Origin: Moniliophthora roreri
Taxonomy: Eukaryota; Basidiomycota; Agaricomycetes; Agaricales; Marasmiaceae
DNA length: 64,000 nucleotides
Direction of reading: 5' to 3'
Assembly: GCA_001466705.2 (NCBI GenBank)
Contig: LATX02000089.1
Span: 62,001 to 126,000, forward strand
Shown: piece by piece, positions 11,777 to 23,018 of the stretch
Layout: every line of letters starts with the position of its first letter
Position numbering within the stretch: the first letter of the stretch is position 1
The notes under the pieces: generated by a model
Told to the model about the DNA's origin: nothing
What the model saw: only the letters and a program-made list of their open reading frames with translations
Database searches by the model: none
Position numbers and translations under genes: made by a program

Positions 11777-13656
11777 CGTTGAAATTTGTCCCAAGGTAGA
11801 TTCTTCATCATAAGATCCGCAGGTTGTTGATTTGTGGGGATGAAGAATACTTCTACTTTCTTCTTGGCAACGCATTCTCGAATATGGTAATATTTAATAT
11901 CAATGTGCTTCGTTCGTTTTTCAGTAACTTGATTTTTACTGATGAAGATAGCACCTTGATTATCACTAAGCAATGGTAGTTTTGCTATAGGATATTCGAT
12001 TTCAGAGAATAGATTAATTATCCATTTGATCTGTCTAGCACAGTCAGATAAAGCCATATATTCGGCTTCAGTACTGGATAATGCTATGGATTTCTGTTTT
12101 GGTGAAACCCAGAAGACTGGAGCACAAGCGAAGTTAATGAGATAACCTGTTTGTGAGACTCTAGTGTCTTCATCTGTAGCCCAGTCAGAATTGGCATATG
12201 CTATGAAACCTTGCTCTTCTTGCTTATCTTTATAAGTAAGGGAATATTTGCGGGTTCCAATTAGGTATCGAATAATATACTTCGCTTTATTGAGATGCTC
12301 CTGAGTAGGATTTGTCCCATACTGTGAAAGTTTGATGACTGGAAAAGTGATATCTGGTTGGGTACCTAAGCATAAATATAGAAGTAATCTGATCACTGAT
12401 TGGAATTGGGATCTAATTGTAGAGTTCGCTTCTCCTTTATTTGCCGTAGGTTTGTAACTGGCGGGTAATGGAGTGTGAGTAGGATTGGCGTTTTCCATAC
12501 CAAAGCGTTTAATGATTTTCTCGAGATAATCACTTTGGTCAAGTGATAAGGTATGTCGTTTTCTATCTCGAGTGATCTGCATTCGTAGGAATTCTCTAGG
12601 TTCACCTAAATCTCTACATTCCCATATTTTCATGAATTCTTTCTTCTTTGAATGAAGAAGGCTAGAATTTGAACCTATGAAAATCGCATCATCTACATAT
12701 ACAATGGCAATGATAATATCATTTCCACATATAAAGTAGTATACACCAGTGTCTGATATACAGCGCTTAAATCCTAGCTTAGCCATGGATTTAGTGCATT
12801 GGTACCACCATGATAAAGAGGCTTGTTTTAAACCATATAATGCACGGCGTAATAACCAAACTTTATTTGAACCTTTGACGAATCCTTGTGGTTGTTCCAT
12901 ATAAATCTCCTTGTCAAGTTCGCCATAGAGAAAGGCTGTTTTGACATCTAGCGCTTGGATTTCCCAATCCTCAAGAGCGGCTAGTGCAAGTAATATGCGA
13001 ACAGTTTCAAAGTGTACTACAGGAGAGAACAATTCATCATAATCTATTCCTTTGACTTGTGAGAAACCTTTTGCTACAAGTCGTGCCTTATAACGGCCAT
13101 CTGTTTTGACGTCAAAAACCCATCTGGATTTTATCGCTTTTCGACCTTGAGGTAAATCTACAAGTTTGTAAACACTGCATTCTTGTAGTGATTTGAGTTC
13201 GTCATGACATGCAGCCATCCATTTCTTCTGTTCATCTTTTGACAGAGTTAGAATGTCTTTGTATTGCCATTGACGTACATTGTCAATAGACAATGCTGAT
13301 GCCATAATATAATCAAGGTAATGAACTCCCCCTTCCTGAGAAAGAATTTGTACATAATTGACCATTTCATCATCAGTCTGAGGTGGAGTTCGATCAATTT
13401 CTATTTGATCATGATCTTGTTCCATTTCATCCTCATTTGACTGTTGAATTTGATGTTCAGCAGGTGGAATTTCCTGCTCATGGTCACGACTACTACCTTG
13501 TATGAATTCTTGATCAGGACTCTCATCTTGATCATTAGAATCAGGTAAGTTGTTATATGTATGTAGACGTAATCTCTCTCGGATAGGCATACGACCCATT
13601 GTGTCTCCATACCCCTGTGGTACACGAGTCTGTCTTTTAGGACGACTTTGTTGATG
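11777..13656 (-). CDS. Copia pol: reverse transcriptase and RNase H
   Basis: One open frame. The RT part begins near MASALSIDNVRQWQYKDIL and includes KSRWVFDVKTDGRYKARLVA, AFLYGELDKEIYMEQPQGF and the catalytic YVDDAIFIG box. RNase H follows with the acidic residues in ANSDWATDE, SSTEAEYMAL and SDNQGAI. The domain ends at DLMMKNLPWDKFQ, where the N at 11776 interrupts. The catalytic residues I can see are intact. Upstream, a TAA (13659-13657) stands where the second copy of this block has CAG, breaking the link to integrase. Confidence 0.88.
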
Positions 13657-14591
13657 TTAAGTTGGGTCAAACATCTGTACCCTTCGTCGCATTCTCCTGT
13701 TAATATTATTTATTTCAGGATCTATTGGGTTTTGCGGTGGTGCAGTATTTTTAGGTCGTGATTGATCCTCACCATCATTCTGGTTTTGATGATGATCCAC
13801 AGGATCATTACCTCCGTTGGGATGATTAGGTTGAGGGAAATCAGGATGATCATCATCATCATCATTTCCTCCCCCTTGATTGTGATTTTGATGACCGTCA
13901 TCATCATTATCAGATCATGGTTGATTAATACCAGTAAAAGGAATAGATAAGATTCCATTGGTTGATTGTAAGGTTCGATCAACTGAATTAGACGAGTACA
14001 GAAAATCTTCTTCATCGAAGTCTGCCTGAGCAGCTGTAAATATCGTCTTATCCTGTTGCATAAACCAATATCCTTTAGTATTAGGAGCATAATCTAAGAA
14101 TGTCATATGTTCCATTTTCTTTGAAAGTTTGTTCTTGCATTGTTCTTTATGAATAAAAACATATGCTGAACATCCTGGTGTTCAGAAATAAGAAACATCA
14201 GGTACTTTCTTACTATAGATTTCGGTTGGAGTTTTCCACTCTAAGCGTTTATTTGGAGTGTGATTATATACATGTACAGCGTTATTCATCATGAACTCCC
14301 ACCAAGATTGTGGTAAGGAGGCATGATTGTGGAATTTTTCTGCTTTTTCCGCAAGAGTACGAATTGAGCATTCAACTCTTCCTTGCTGTTGGTGTATATG
14401 AGGAGCTGAGTTACGCATTTGAATTCCATTCTCTTTAAGATATGTTTGGAACTCATTCCCAAAGAATTCTCCACCATGATCAGTTTGAACACATTTAATA
14501 ATATTACCAGTTTGCTTCTCAGTTAGAGCACGAAAGCATTTGAAGCTGGTAAGTGTTTCAAATTGATTCTTAGTTCGTTGATGATAAATCC
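13657..14591 (-). pseudogene. Copia pol linker and integrase C-terminal half (copy A)
   Basis: Contains the integrase segment with TDHGGEFFGNEF (second catalytic Asp) and QQGRVECSIRTLAEKAEKF, where the third catalytic acidic residue is Glu. Stops interrupt it: TGA where copy B reads CAG near 14185, and TGA replacing CGA at ~13918. The following region is His/Asp/Asn-rich (GATCATCATC on the DNA level). It aligns end to end with 14593-15822. The integrase N-terminus is missing because the block is cut by N at 14592. Confidence 0.75.
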
Positions 14592-14592
14592 N

Positions 14593-15367
14593 CCATTTCA
14601 TCATCAGTTTGAGGTGGAGTTCAATCAATTTCTATTTGATCATGATCTTGTTCCATTTCATCCTCATTTGACTGTTGAATTTGATGTTCAGCAGGTGGAA
14701 TTTCCTGCTCATGGTCACGACTACTACCTTGTATGAATTCTTGATCAGGACTATCACCTTGATCATTAGAATCAGGTAAGTTGTTATATGTACATAGACG
14801 TAGTCTTTCTTGGATAGGCATACGACCCATTGCGTCTCCATACCGCTGTGGTACTCGAGTCTGTCTTTTAGGACAACTTTGTTGATGCTGATTTGGGTCA
14901 AACATCTGTACCCTTCGTTGCATCCTCCTGTTAATATTATAAATTTCAGGATCTATTGGGTTTTGCGGTGGTGCAGTATTTTTGGGTCGTGATTGATCCT
15001 CACCATCATTCTGGTTCTGATGATGATCCACTGGATCATTACCTCTGTTGGGATGATTGGGTTGAGGGAAATCAGGATGATCGTCATCATCATTATTTCC
15101 TCCCCCTTGATCGTGATTTTGATGATCATCATCATCATTATCAGATCGTGGTCGATTAATACCAGTAAAAGGAATAGATAAGATTCCATTGGTTGATTGT
15201 AAGGTTCGATCAACTGAATTAGATGAGTACAGAAAATCTTCTTTATCGAAGTCTGCTTGAGCAGCCGTAAATATTGTCTTATCCTGTCGCATAAACCGAT
15301 ATCCTTTAGTATTAGAAGTGTAATCCAGGAATGTCATATGTTCCATCTTCTTTGAAAGTTTGTTCTT
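14593..15367 (-). pseudogene. Second copy of the integrase-RT linker (copy B)
   Basis: Open frame 15346-14621 encodes MEHMTFLDYTSNTKGYRFMR and the Asp/His-rich linker, then MFDPNQHQQSCPKRQTRVPQ. It is the counterpart of 13362-14115. It ends at the N (14592) in sequence that repeats 13362 onward. A TGA at 15374-15376 separates it from the integrase, where copy A has TGC. Confidence 0.75.
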
Positions 15368-16543
15368 TCATTGTTCTTTATGAATAAAGACATACGCTGA
15401 ACATCCTGGTGTCTGGAAATAAGAAACATCAGGTACTTTCTTACTATAGATTTCGGTTGGAGTTTTCCACTCTAAGCGTTTATTTGGAGTACGATTATAT
15501 ACATGTACAGTGTTATTCATCATAAACTCCCACCAAGACTGTGGTAAGAAGGCATGATTGTGGAATTTTTCTGCTTTTTCCGCAAGAGTTCGTATTGAAT
15601 GTTTGACTCTTCCTTGCTGTTGATGTATATGAGGAGCTGAGTTATGCATTTGAATTCCATTATCTTTAAGATATGTTTGGAACTCATTTCCAAAAAATTC
15701 TCCACCATGATCAGTTTGAATACATTTTATGGTTTTACCAGTTTGCTCTTCGGTTAGAGCACGAAAGCGTTTGAAACTGGTAAGTGTTTCAAATTGATTC
15801 TTAGTTCGTTGACGATAAATCCATCCTACTGAGGAATGGTCATCAATTAGAACTAATGTGTAACAATTTTGGTGGTAAGAATTAATAGAAAACTCCTTAA
15901 TATCCATATGAATAAGTTCTAGGATATTATCTTTATGCTTTTGAGAACTATGGTAAGGTTTGGATGCTGTTCCTCCTTCAGCACATCCCTTACACAAAGA
16001 CTTTTTAGATCTTTGTTTCTCAATGGAAAATCCTTTGCAATGCTTCATACAATTTGTCAATACTCGATAAGGTATATGACCAAATCTGTTATAAGCGATT
16101 ACAGGATCAGTTGATTTAATCTTGAAAGCAAGAATGGTAACTGCTTCGTTCTGCTTAACAGATGAAGCATGTAGGTAGGTGTACCCATCTCTTTCTGGTT
16201 TCGCAAATAGCGACATAAAGAGTTTACCATTAGCTTTTGTAATTATAGAGGTTTCTGGGAACGAATATTTGATATCGTAACCATTTACGATATATTTATT
16301 CCCAGCTAGAAGTCTATGATTTGCTTTAGGCCAATAGAACACCGGATAAAGTTTGACCGTATGGGTTTCTCCAAGTGAATTGGTATGACGAATGATTACT
16401 GTTCCTTGATGAGTTATGACATCCGAACCAGTGACTCTAATAATTTGCTTGGGTCCTGTAGGAATTTCATTTAACTCGAGGAAATCGGACTTAAATGGCG
16501 TTATGTGATTGGTTGCAGCAGTATCAAGAGCCCATTCAATTGT
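15368..16543 (-). CDS. Copia protease end, GAG-pre-integrase and integrase (copy B)
   Basis: Begins with the protease active site EWALDTAATNHITPF (D-T-A replacing the usual D-S-G). It continues through a pre-integrase zinc region (RFGHIPYRVLTN ... CKGCAEG) and the integrase core with HMDIKEF and TDHGGEFFGNEF. At the third catalytic position this copy reads GRVKHSIRTL, so the Glu found in copy A is Lys and integrase should be inactive. The His normally in the WH of the zinc motif appears as YN. If the N at 16544 is ignored, the frame joins gag directly. Confidence 0.85.
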   Translation of the reverse strand, partial: TIEWALDTAATNHITPFKSDFLELNEIPTGPKQIIRVTGSDVITHQGTVIIRHTNSLGETHTVKLYPVFYWPKANHRLLAGNKYIVNGYDIKYSFPETSIITKANGKLFMSLFAKPERDGYTYLHASSVKQNEAVTILAFKIKSTDPVIAYNRFGHIPYRVLTNCMKHCKGFSIEKQRSKKSLCKGCAEGGTASKPYHSSQKHKDNILELIHMDIKEFSINSYHQNCYTLVLIDDHSSVGWIYRQRTKNQFETLTSFKRFRALTEEQTGKTIKCIQTDHGGEFFGNEFQTYLKDNGIQMHNSAPHIHQQQGRVKHSIRTLAEKAEKFHNHAFLPQSWWEFMMNNTVHVYNRTPNKRLEWKTPTEIYSKKVPDVSYFQTPGCSAYVFIHKEQ

Positions 16544-16544
16544 N

Positions 16545-19500
16545 TTCATTTGTTTGTGGTTCTACAGATACAACATTTTTATCACTAATTTTAGTCATCA
16601 TACATTGTACAATGTTACTATTTACAGAATTAGAAAGAAATTGTTCATTGAGTGTTGATGATTGCTTGGAATCAATGTTCGTTTCTAGTAATTCATTAGT
16701 GATGCTGCTTTTAAGATCAATTAGATCATACCAATCGTAGTAGTCCGCTTCGTTATGAACGTAATCATTATAATTTTCGTCCCAATCTTCTTTGTCAAAG
16801 TCTCCCAAACTCAGGTTCTTCCCTCCATTTTTCCCTTGAGAATCCTTATCATCAAGAGGAACAACATCTGCAATGTTGATTTCAACACAAGCTTGGATGT
16901 TTGAAGAATCTTGAATAAATTCGGGAACTTCCAGTTGAGGATTATTGACCGTTATGGAAGAAATGTTTATTCCCAGATCCAGCATTACTGGTTTGAGAGG
17001 CGGTGATGGTGCCTCTATGTCAATATTGGGAACCTCAAGAGTATCTCCTTTCAGACAATAAGGAGTTTGAGGTCAAACTGGTTTGGGTTGGAAAAGTTTC
17101 CTATCCCCATAATGTTCTAAAACTATATTGTGGGCTTCCTGTTTGGTGATTTTCCTAAAAGTATTTTCCCCAATGTTGAACTCGTAAGGAGGTGGAGTCG
17201 TTTCTTTGCCAAATTGGAACATTTTGTCGCCAATTTTTACTTGTGGCAAAAGATTAGACTGGATTGTGGGGAAACATTTGGAAATATTACCAAAGAAGTC
17301 TTTGGTAGTTTGCTAGTTCTTTTCTAATTCTTTTTGAATTGCCACTGATTCTTCCTTTGATTTGATCTGAATATCATCAGCCATTGTTGCTGATCGATAT
17401 GGTCTCTTCCCCATTCGCTTGTCAATGACATCAGGGTGTTTAGCTTGGCAGGCCAGTGAGTCACATCTGTGCTCGGCAGCTAATCCCTTGTCTTGGAACA
17501 TTTGGGCGATCTTCTTTCGCTGTTCCTGAAGTTCCTTTTCGGACTTCTTGACAATAGGGCATTCTTGGGGTTTCGGAGGAAGTCTTGCATTCCAAGGGTT
17601 TTTGGGATTAAGAGAATCCCAGACTTTGTTATTTCTTTCCTTGTTCAACCATGTTTCGGCACAATCTTTCTCCTTCCAAGGGTCTTTAAGGAGAATCAGA
17701 TCGTCTGCCGAAGAAAGAGCTTCCGTAAATGGCTTTTTGATAGATTTCTTGTTAAAGCCGCGTGGATTACGTTTTGGAGGGAAGCCTTCTTGGACAGAGT
17801 TAAACATGATTGGGATGCAAGTGGCAGCGACTGGCCAATTATCAAGATGATGTGGATAATTGCATGTAACACAGAAGACTGTTTTAAAGTCTTGGTTTAG
17901 TTTGGGGGTTGGTGCTCTGGATGGATTTGGTGTATTCCAGTCGATATAGTCAACAGGGTGATCACCAAATTTGAATCGTTCACCTGCTTTGATCCCAGGG
18001 TAATCTGGGTCTTCATGAACATATTTTCCTGGAGCGATTTGATTGAATTTGTACTCCCCCTTACTAAGGTATGTGATATGCCTTGGTAGTCCACTGGCGC
18101 AACGTTGGCAATCTTCTTTACAAACTGCTGAAGGGTGACAATGGAATTCCATTTTGGAATAATTCCTTGAATAGAGATTTTGCTCATTCGTCATGACACA
18201 GTTTAGAACCTCCACGAGTGGTTCTATCGGATCACGGAGTCGGAACAAAGTATTTCTGATCTGTGTGAAGAAGATCCAATATTTGTCACCAGTATCATCA
18301 TGATTGGCCATTTGCCAGAGTCCCATGCCACAAAATTCTGTATGGCATTCATCTCACCAGGTACATTTATGACAGGCTTCTGAGCAAAAAGAGATTGGAG
18401 TGAAATGAGGGGTGAAGGAAGTCGATTGTGGATACTTTGCATAGATGTCCAATGAATCTAAGAAGTCAACAATGGCAGGTTGCTTCTTGTAATCATGTCC
18501 GAGTTGTTGAGCTCTATTTTGGATATAATTCCTTTCGGTTTCTATTAAATCAAGTATTATTTTTGCAAATCGATGTGATGCAAAAAGTGTTGAATCAATA
18601 GATGGATTATTGTTTAGAAGCTCAATGTGGAATTTAACATTCTCAGGCATTGGAATCATTGTTGGATCATGTTGAGATTTCGGGATCTGGGCCTGTATTT
18701 TGGCTTCCATGAATCGCAACCATCTCCTCATGGCACAACCATAGTCCGATTTGTGAGGTTGTTTGTTCTCGAATTTATTAATAGGATTTCGAGAAACAGC
18801 AGACTCCGAAGTTTCGGTTGGAATAACATCTCGTACCTGGTTAGGGTACTTGTGCGTCATAAGATGTTTTCTGGATGGAAGATTACCGAAAATATTCTCA
18901 AATGATTCTGACGGAAAAATATCTCCAATATTAACTTCCTCCTGAGTAATGGGAGGAGTTTTAGGAGGAATTTTATCCGTTTCTAGGACGGTGAAAGTTC
19001 TGCTTAGCTGAAAATCTCCTCGAAGAAAAGCGTATGCCTTTTCGTCAATGGGAAGGCGTACTAGTACTGCTTTTTGGAGAATTTTCTGCCTAGCAAAAGA
19101 GTGGGAATGCATATTGTAGCATTGTTTGCAGACATACCAAGTTTTGCGATTTCGTCTAGTTGTAAAGATACCATAGACAGTCTTGTCTGGACTAGTGCAA
19201 AAATGGTTGACACATTTAGTCAGAACTTTGCCATCATCAGAAGATTTTTCCTCTTTAGGAATTTGAGGTTCTTCCTTTTGAGGCAAGTCAGTGATTTCAG
19301 CCATCATGACTGAGATTGCTCCATTAGGCTTTTTCCCTTTTCCTTTCTTGTTCGACTTCTTCTTGTTATTCTTCTTCCCATCAGATTTCTGTTGATTTTG
19401 TTGGGGTTGCGCAGGCTGTTTGCCTTTGTTCCCTTTGTTTCCAGAGTTCTGGTTTTGATTATTATTCTTGCCAGAATTTGGATTAGGATTGCGAGGACAG

Positions 19501-20333
19501 AACTTCTTCTGTCCATTCCAATTTGGGCTCTGTCCAGTGTATCGTTGGACACTAGAGATCCGAGTGGCGTAAGCGGCAACCCCATCCATGTGTCGTCTGT
19601 TATATTCTTGTTTGATGAAGGGGAGGATATTGTCGAAGGTAAGATCCTTCCCTTTGTTGGAGACAAACATCTGGGTCTTAACTCCTTCATATGACTTGGG
19701 AAGAGAGTTAAGAAGGAACATTGCCTGGAAATTGGAGGGAACGGGGAAATCATTTTCAGACAATTTTGCAACACATTGTCTGATGAGATTGGCACTATGA
19801 TCGGGATTTTGACCTTCGGCAGTGCATGCCATGATGAGACCTTGGAAAAAAGTGAATATTTCCGGAAGGCTTGGTACATCATATTCAGCTTTCAAAGCGT
19901 CCCAAGTTTCTTTAGCAGTATCTTTAATAATCCACTGCAAAGTAGGACTCAATTTAAGCTGGAAAAGGCCAAGAGCTTGGGCATTGGAGGTTTTCCATTC
20001 TTTGACGACTTCCATGTCAGGAGCGACAGCAGTATCACCTGTGCCAACAGTCACAGGCATTGTATTGGTAAGGGCATAAGCTGCTTTAGCCAAATTGAGA
20101 TATGCCAAGACTTTGCGCTTCCATTCTCTGAAGTCATCACCATTAAAGATAGGAACCACTGATAATCCCAATGTATTGCCAACAGAAGTATCAAATACTT
20201 GAATTGGTTCAAGTAGTTCCAAAGGATGATAACTGTAAACTGGAATGCCAACACCATCATCCGAGTTTCGAATTCGGACAGTGTTATCGGCAAGAGAGAC
20301 TTGGGGGATACGAGATTGATTGGAGTTAGACAT
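16545..20333 (-). pseudogene. Copia gag with protease leader, one frame interrupted by three stops
   Basis: Starts MSNSNQSRIPQVSLADNTVR at 20333. The gag core (DFREWKRKVLAYLNLAKAAY ... LSPTLQWIIKDTAKETWDAL ... NLIRQCVAKLSENDFPV) is of the Retrotran_gag_2/UBN2 type. It is followed by an Asn/Gln/Lys-rich basic tract and a Cys/His-rich part (CVNHFC ... WYVCKQCYNMH ... SEACHKCTW). No classical CCHC knuckle is seen. The same frame continues to 16545 but has TGA (18356-18354), TAG (17315-17313) and TGA (17075-17073). Each is one C-to-T change from a sense codon. The distal part is acidic and leads into protease. Confidence 0.85.
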
Positions 20334-20388
20334 TGTTATCGATAAAAGGCTATAGGAAAGGAGGGCGTAAGTGCTGGTTTGACTTTTN

Positions 20389-21177
20389 TTGGACACCAGA
20401 GATCCGAGTGGCATAAGCGGCAACCCCATCCATGTGTCGCCTATTATATTCTTGTTTGATGAAGGGGAGGATATTGTCGAAGGTAAGATCCTTCCCTTTG
20501 TTGGAGACAAACATCTGGGTCTTAACTCCTTCATATGACTTGGGAAGAGAGTTAAGAAGGAACATTGCCTGAAAATTGGAGGGAACAGGGAAATCATTCT
20601 CAGACAATTTTGCAACACATTGTCTGATGAGATTGGCACTATGATTGGGATTTTGGCCTTTGGCAGTATGTGCCATGACGAGACCTTGGAAAAAGGTAAA
20701 TATTTCTGGAAGGCTTGGTACGTCATATTCAGCTTTCAAAGTGTCCCATGTTTGTTTAGCAGTATCTTTGATAATCCACTGCAAAGTAGGACTCAATTTA
20801 AGCTGAAAAAGGCCAAGAGCTTGGGCGTTGGAGGTTTTCCATTCTTTGACAACTTCCATATCAGGAGTGACAGCAGAAGCACCTTCGCCGACAGTCACAG
20901 GAATTGTATTGGTAAGGGCATAAGCCACTTTAGCCAAATTGAGATATGCCAAGACTTTGCGCTTCCATTCTCTGAAGTCATCACCATTAAAGATAGGAAC
21001 CACTGATAATCCCAATGTATTGCCAACAGAAGTATCAAATACTTGAATTGGTTCAAGTAGTTCCATGGGATGGTAACTATAAACCGGAATGCCAACACCA
21101 TCATCCGAGTTTCGAATTCGGACAGTGTTATCAGCAAGAGAGACTTGGGGGATACGTTGTTGATTGGAGTTAGACAT
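20389..21177 (-). pseudogene. Second copy of the gag N-terminal half
   Basis: MSNSNQQRIPQVSLADNTVR starts at 21177 and runs to YATRISGVQ at the N (20388). It duplicates 19545-20333 with scattered amino-acid changes, for example DTLKAEYD for DALKAEYD. It is the copy adjacent to the right LTR and leader, so it is probably the true 5' gag, while the downstream copy is an unmerged overlap. Confidence 0.85.
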
Positions 21178-21944
21178 TGTTATCGATAAAAGGCTATAGG
21201 AAAGGAGGGCGTAAGTGCTGGTATGACTTTTAGGTGTATGGAGCCTTTATCGACAAGAATGCTAATGAATCCTCATACGTTTGGTCAACGGTGTTTCCTT
21301 CATGTCATCCGGTCTCATCACCTGGACTGACGTAGCTGTAAATGGTATTTACAAGATCTGATTGCAAATGAAAGTCTAAATAAGGTTTGATTTTAAGGAT
21401 CCTGATCCGCCAGATCCATCAAATCCTTAAGAAGACGTTTAAGGGACTTATAGGCAATCAGGGGGACTATTTACGAAAATGATACGTAATTATATAAACG
21501 ACCCCTTCCATAGATGAAGGCTTTAGCACAAGGCCGTTCTATCTAGGTGCCAGAACCCAGTTGTGTGACCCTCCAGCTCACCGGGATGACTACCGGTTTA
21601 TTGCTGAATGAGCTAACCCATGTTCCAGTTAAGGAAATAAGGCCAACAGTTGGTTCTGCCTGTAATCCGGGTAATTCCGAATACAGGGGAATGAATTTTG
21701 TATATACGTTAGAAGCCGCTTTACTGGGCTTAAAGTCTACTAATAAAGAAAGAGAGACTTGACCATCCCTTTCAGCAAATCAAAGACCATCTAGAACCTG
21801 TGATTGTGGTCTAATGCCAGTTAAGGCGTCGACTACACAGGTACCTCTTGCAAGATCTCGGGTTACGAGCGCTTGACAAGAGTAATGGTCCCATTCAACA
21901 TTGACCAATGAGAATGAGTGTCCATTAACACAGTTGTCGATGCG
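21178..21944 (-). other. Copia 5' leader
   Basis: About 770 bp between the primer binding site and gag, with no long open frame on the minus strand. It presumably holds packaging signals. The segment next to gag is duplicated at 20334-20387. Confidence 0.6.
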
Positions 21945-21956
21945 GGGCCCATAACC
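21945..21956 (-). promoter_or_regulatory. Primer binding site matching the initiator-tRNA anticodon arm
   Basis: Immediately inside the right LTR the minus strand reads GGTTATGGGCCC, complementary to GGGCCCAUAACC. That is the anticodon stem-loop sequence of eukaryotic initiator tRNA-Met. Drosophila copia is known to prime from a 5' half of this tRNA at this region, so a half-tRNA primer is likely here. Confidence 0.65.
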
Positions 21957-22472
21957 TGTTGAGACAGAACGGAGACGTAAAGTGCAGTGGAGTGTGCTCA
22001 ACTCACATTTGTACGAGAGCTTGTTAGAACCTTGAGGGTTGTAGAGGTGCGATGTGCAGAGTAGTCAATGTAAATTGAACTGGGGAATGTAGCTACATAC
22101 ATGCTTGCTTTTATACTACTCTAAAGGATAAGTTCCGTGGATAAACGGTGAAACCTAGTAAGCTATAGATGTAAGCTACTGAATACTTGTGAGACGAAGT
22201 ATCCAAGAATAATGTGTCTTGGAGAGACACAATACAATCCTCTGACAGCGGAAGGAACTATACATGAATTCTACATGTGTTCTACTGTATTGTGCATGAG
22301 GCTACAATACTCCTACTGGACGAGGGAGCACTCCTATGACTGTAGTGCAAGCTCCGGAGAAGCTCAGGAACGTACTTTGTAAGTTCCGTAGTTGATCACA
22401 TACGCAAGTAATACAATAACTAGTGTTCCTAGTGTACCTAGTTTAGTATAGTACAGGTACTGTGCTTCAACA
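21957..22472 (-). repeat. Right (5') LTR, full length
   Basis: 516 bp bounded by TGTTGAGACA and TGCTTCAACA, so the ends are the inverted pair TGTTGA/TCAACA. The first ~400 bp match the left LTR. The primer binding site lies directly inside. Confidence 0.88.
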
Positions 22473-23018
22473 TTCTTCACTCATGTTTCTCTCACATTTA
22501 TGTAGACTCTTTATTTCGTGATGCCCGAAATATTTGTAGATTCCGATTTCCCTCAGTCAAGTTTACCTGAATTCCAAGCAACTTCAAAGCAATCCTGATG
22601 CTTCAGTATGGTTACGGCGTTTTCGGAGAACCTTGTCTTTGAGTCCTTGAGGACGAGGAAGAAAAATAATTTTTAAAAAACCATAAAAAATATTCCCGTA
22701 AGCGACGAAAATGTTTTTCCAGTCAAGCGTATCCCAGCAAGTCATCTGCAAGACCTCGGCTAGCGTCGCTTGCCAGGTGTCGCTTATATCAATATATTTT
22801 ATCATTTTTTTCTGTGTTCGAGAGAGACGTTTGGACAAAGTTTTCCAAAAAGGCAGTGAGGGAACCATCAAGGTAAGATTCACGCGCGAGGGAGGGGCAG
22901 ATTTAAGCCTGGGGAGATACTATGATCCAGCAAATACCGGTGGTCAGACTGGCAGTCATTTCAGTAAAGGAGCGGCAAAAAATCCTGGCCATTATTCATT
23001 GACTTACTCCCAACGAGA
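22473..23018. other. Flank of the retrotransposon, no gene
   Basis: A-rich segments around 22670-22700 and short frames only. It does not clearly continue the zinc-ribbon gene cut off at the left flank. Confidence 0.4.

Larger units (their letters stand above)
11377..22472 (-). mobile_element. Ty1/copia LTR retrotransposon, assembled as a mosaic with four single Ns
   Basis: The order on the minus strand is: 5' LTR (right), primer binding site, gag, protease, GAG-pre-integrase, integrase, reverse transcriptase, RNase H, 3' LTR (left). Integrase before reverse transcriptase defines copia. The LTRs begin TGTTGA and end TCAACA. Single Ns stand at 11776, 14592, 16544 and 20388. Blocks 13362-14591 and 14593-15822 are near-identical, as are 19545-20387 and 20389-21231. 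Each pair abuts an N, so the ~11.1 kb span probably represents a real element of about 9 kb. No target-site duplication is seen (TGTAT left, TTCTT right). Several in-frame stops mean no intact polyprotein is present here. Confidence 0.93.

Noticed and set aside
11722..13599. Fully active copia polyprotein
   Set aside because: Reverse transcriptase is intact, but stops between integrase and RT and in gag, plus the Ns, rule out an intact element as assembled.
13760..15210. Asp/His- and Ile/Met-rich small proteins in the retrotransposon
   Set aside because: These are other frames of the GATCATCATC linker between integrase and reverse transcriptase.
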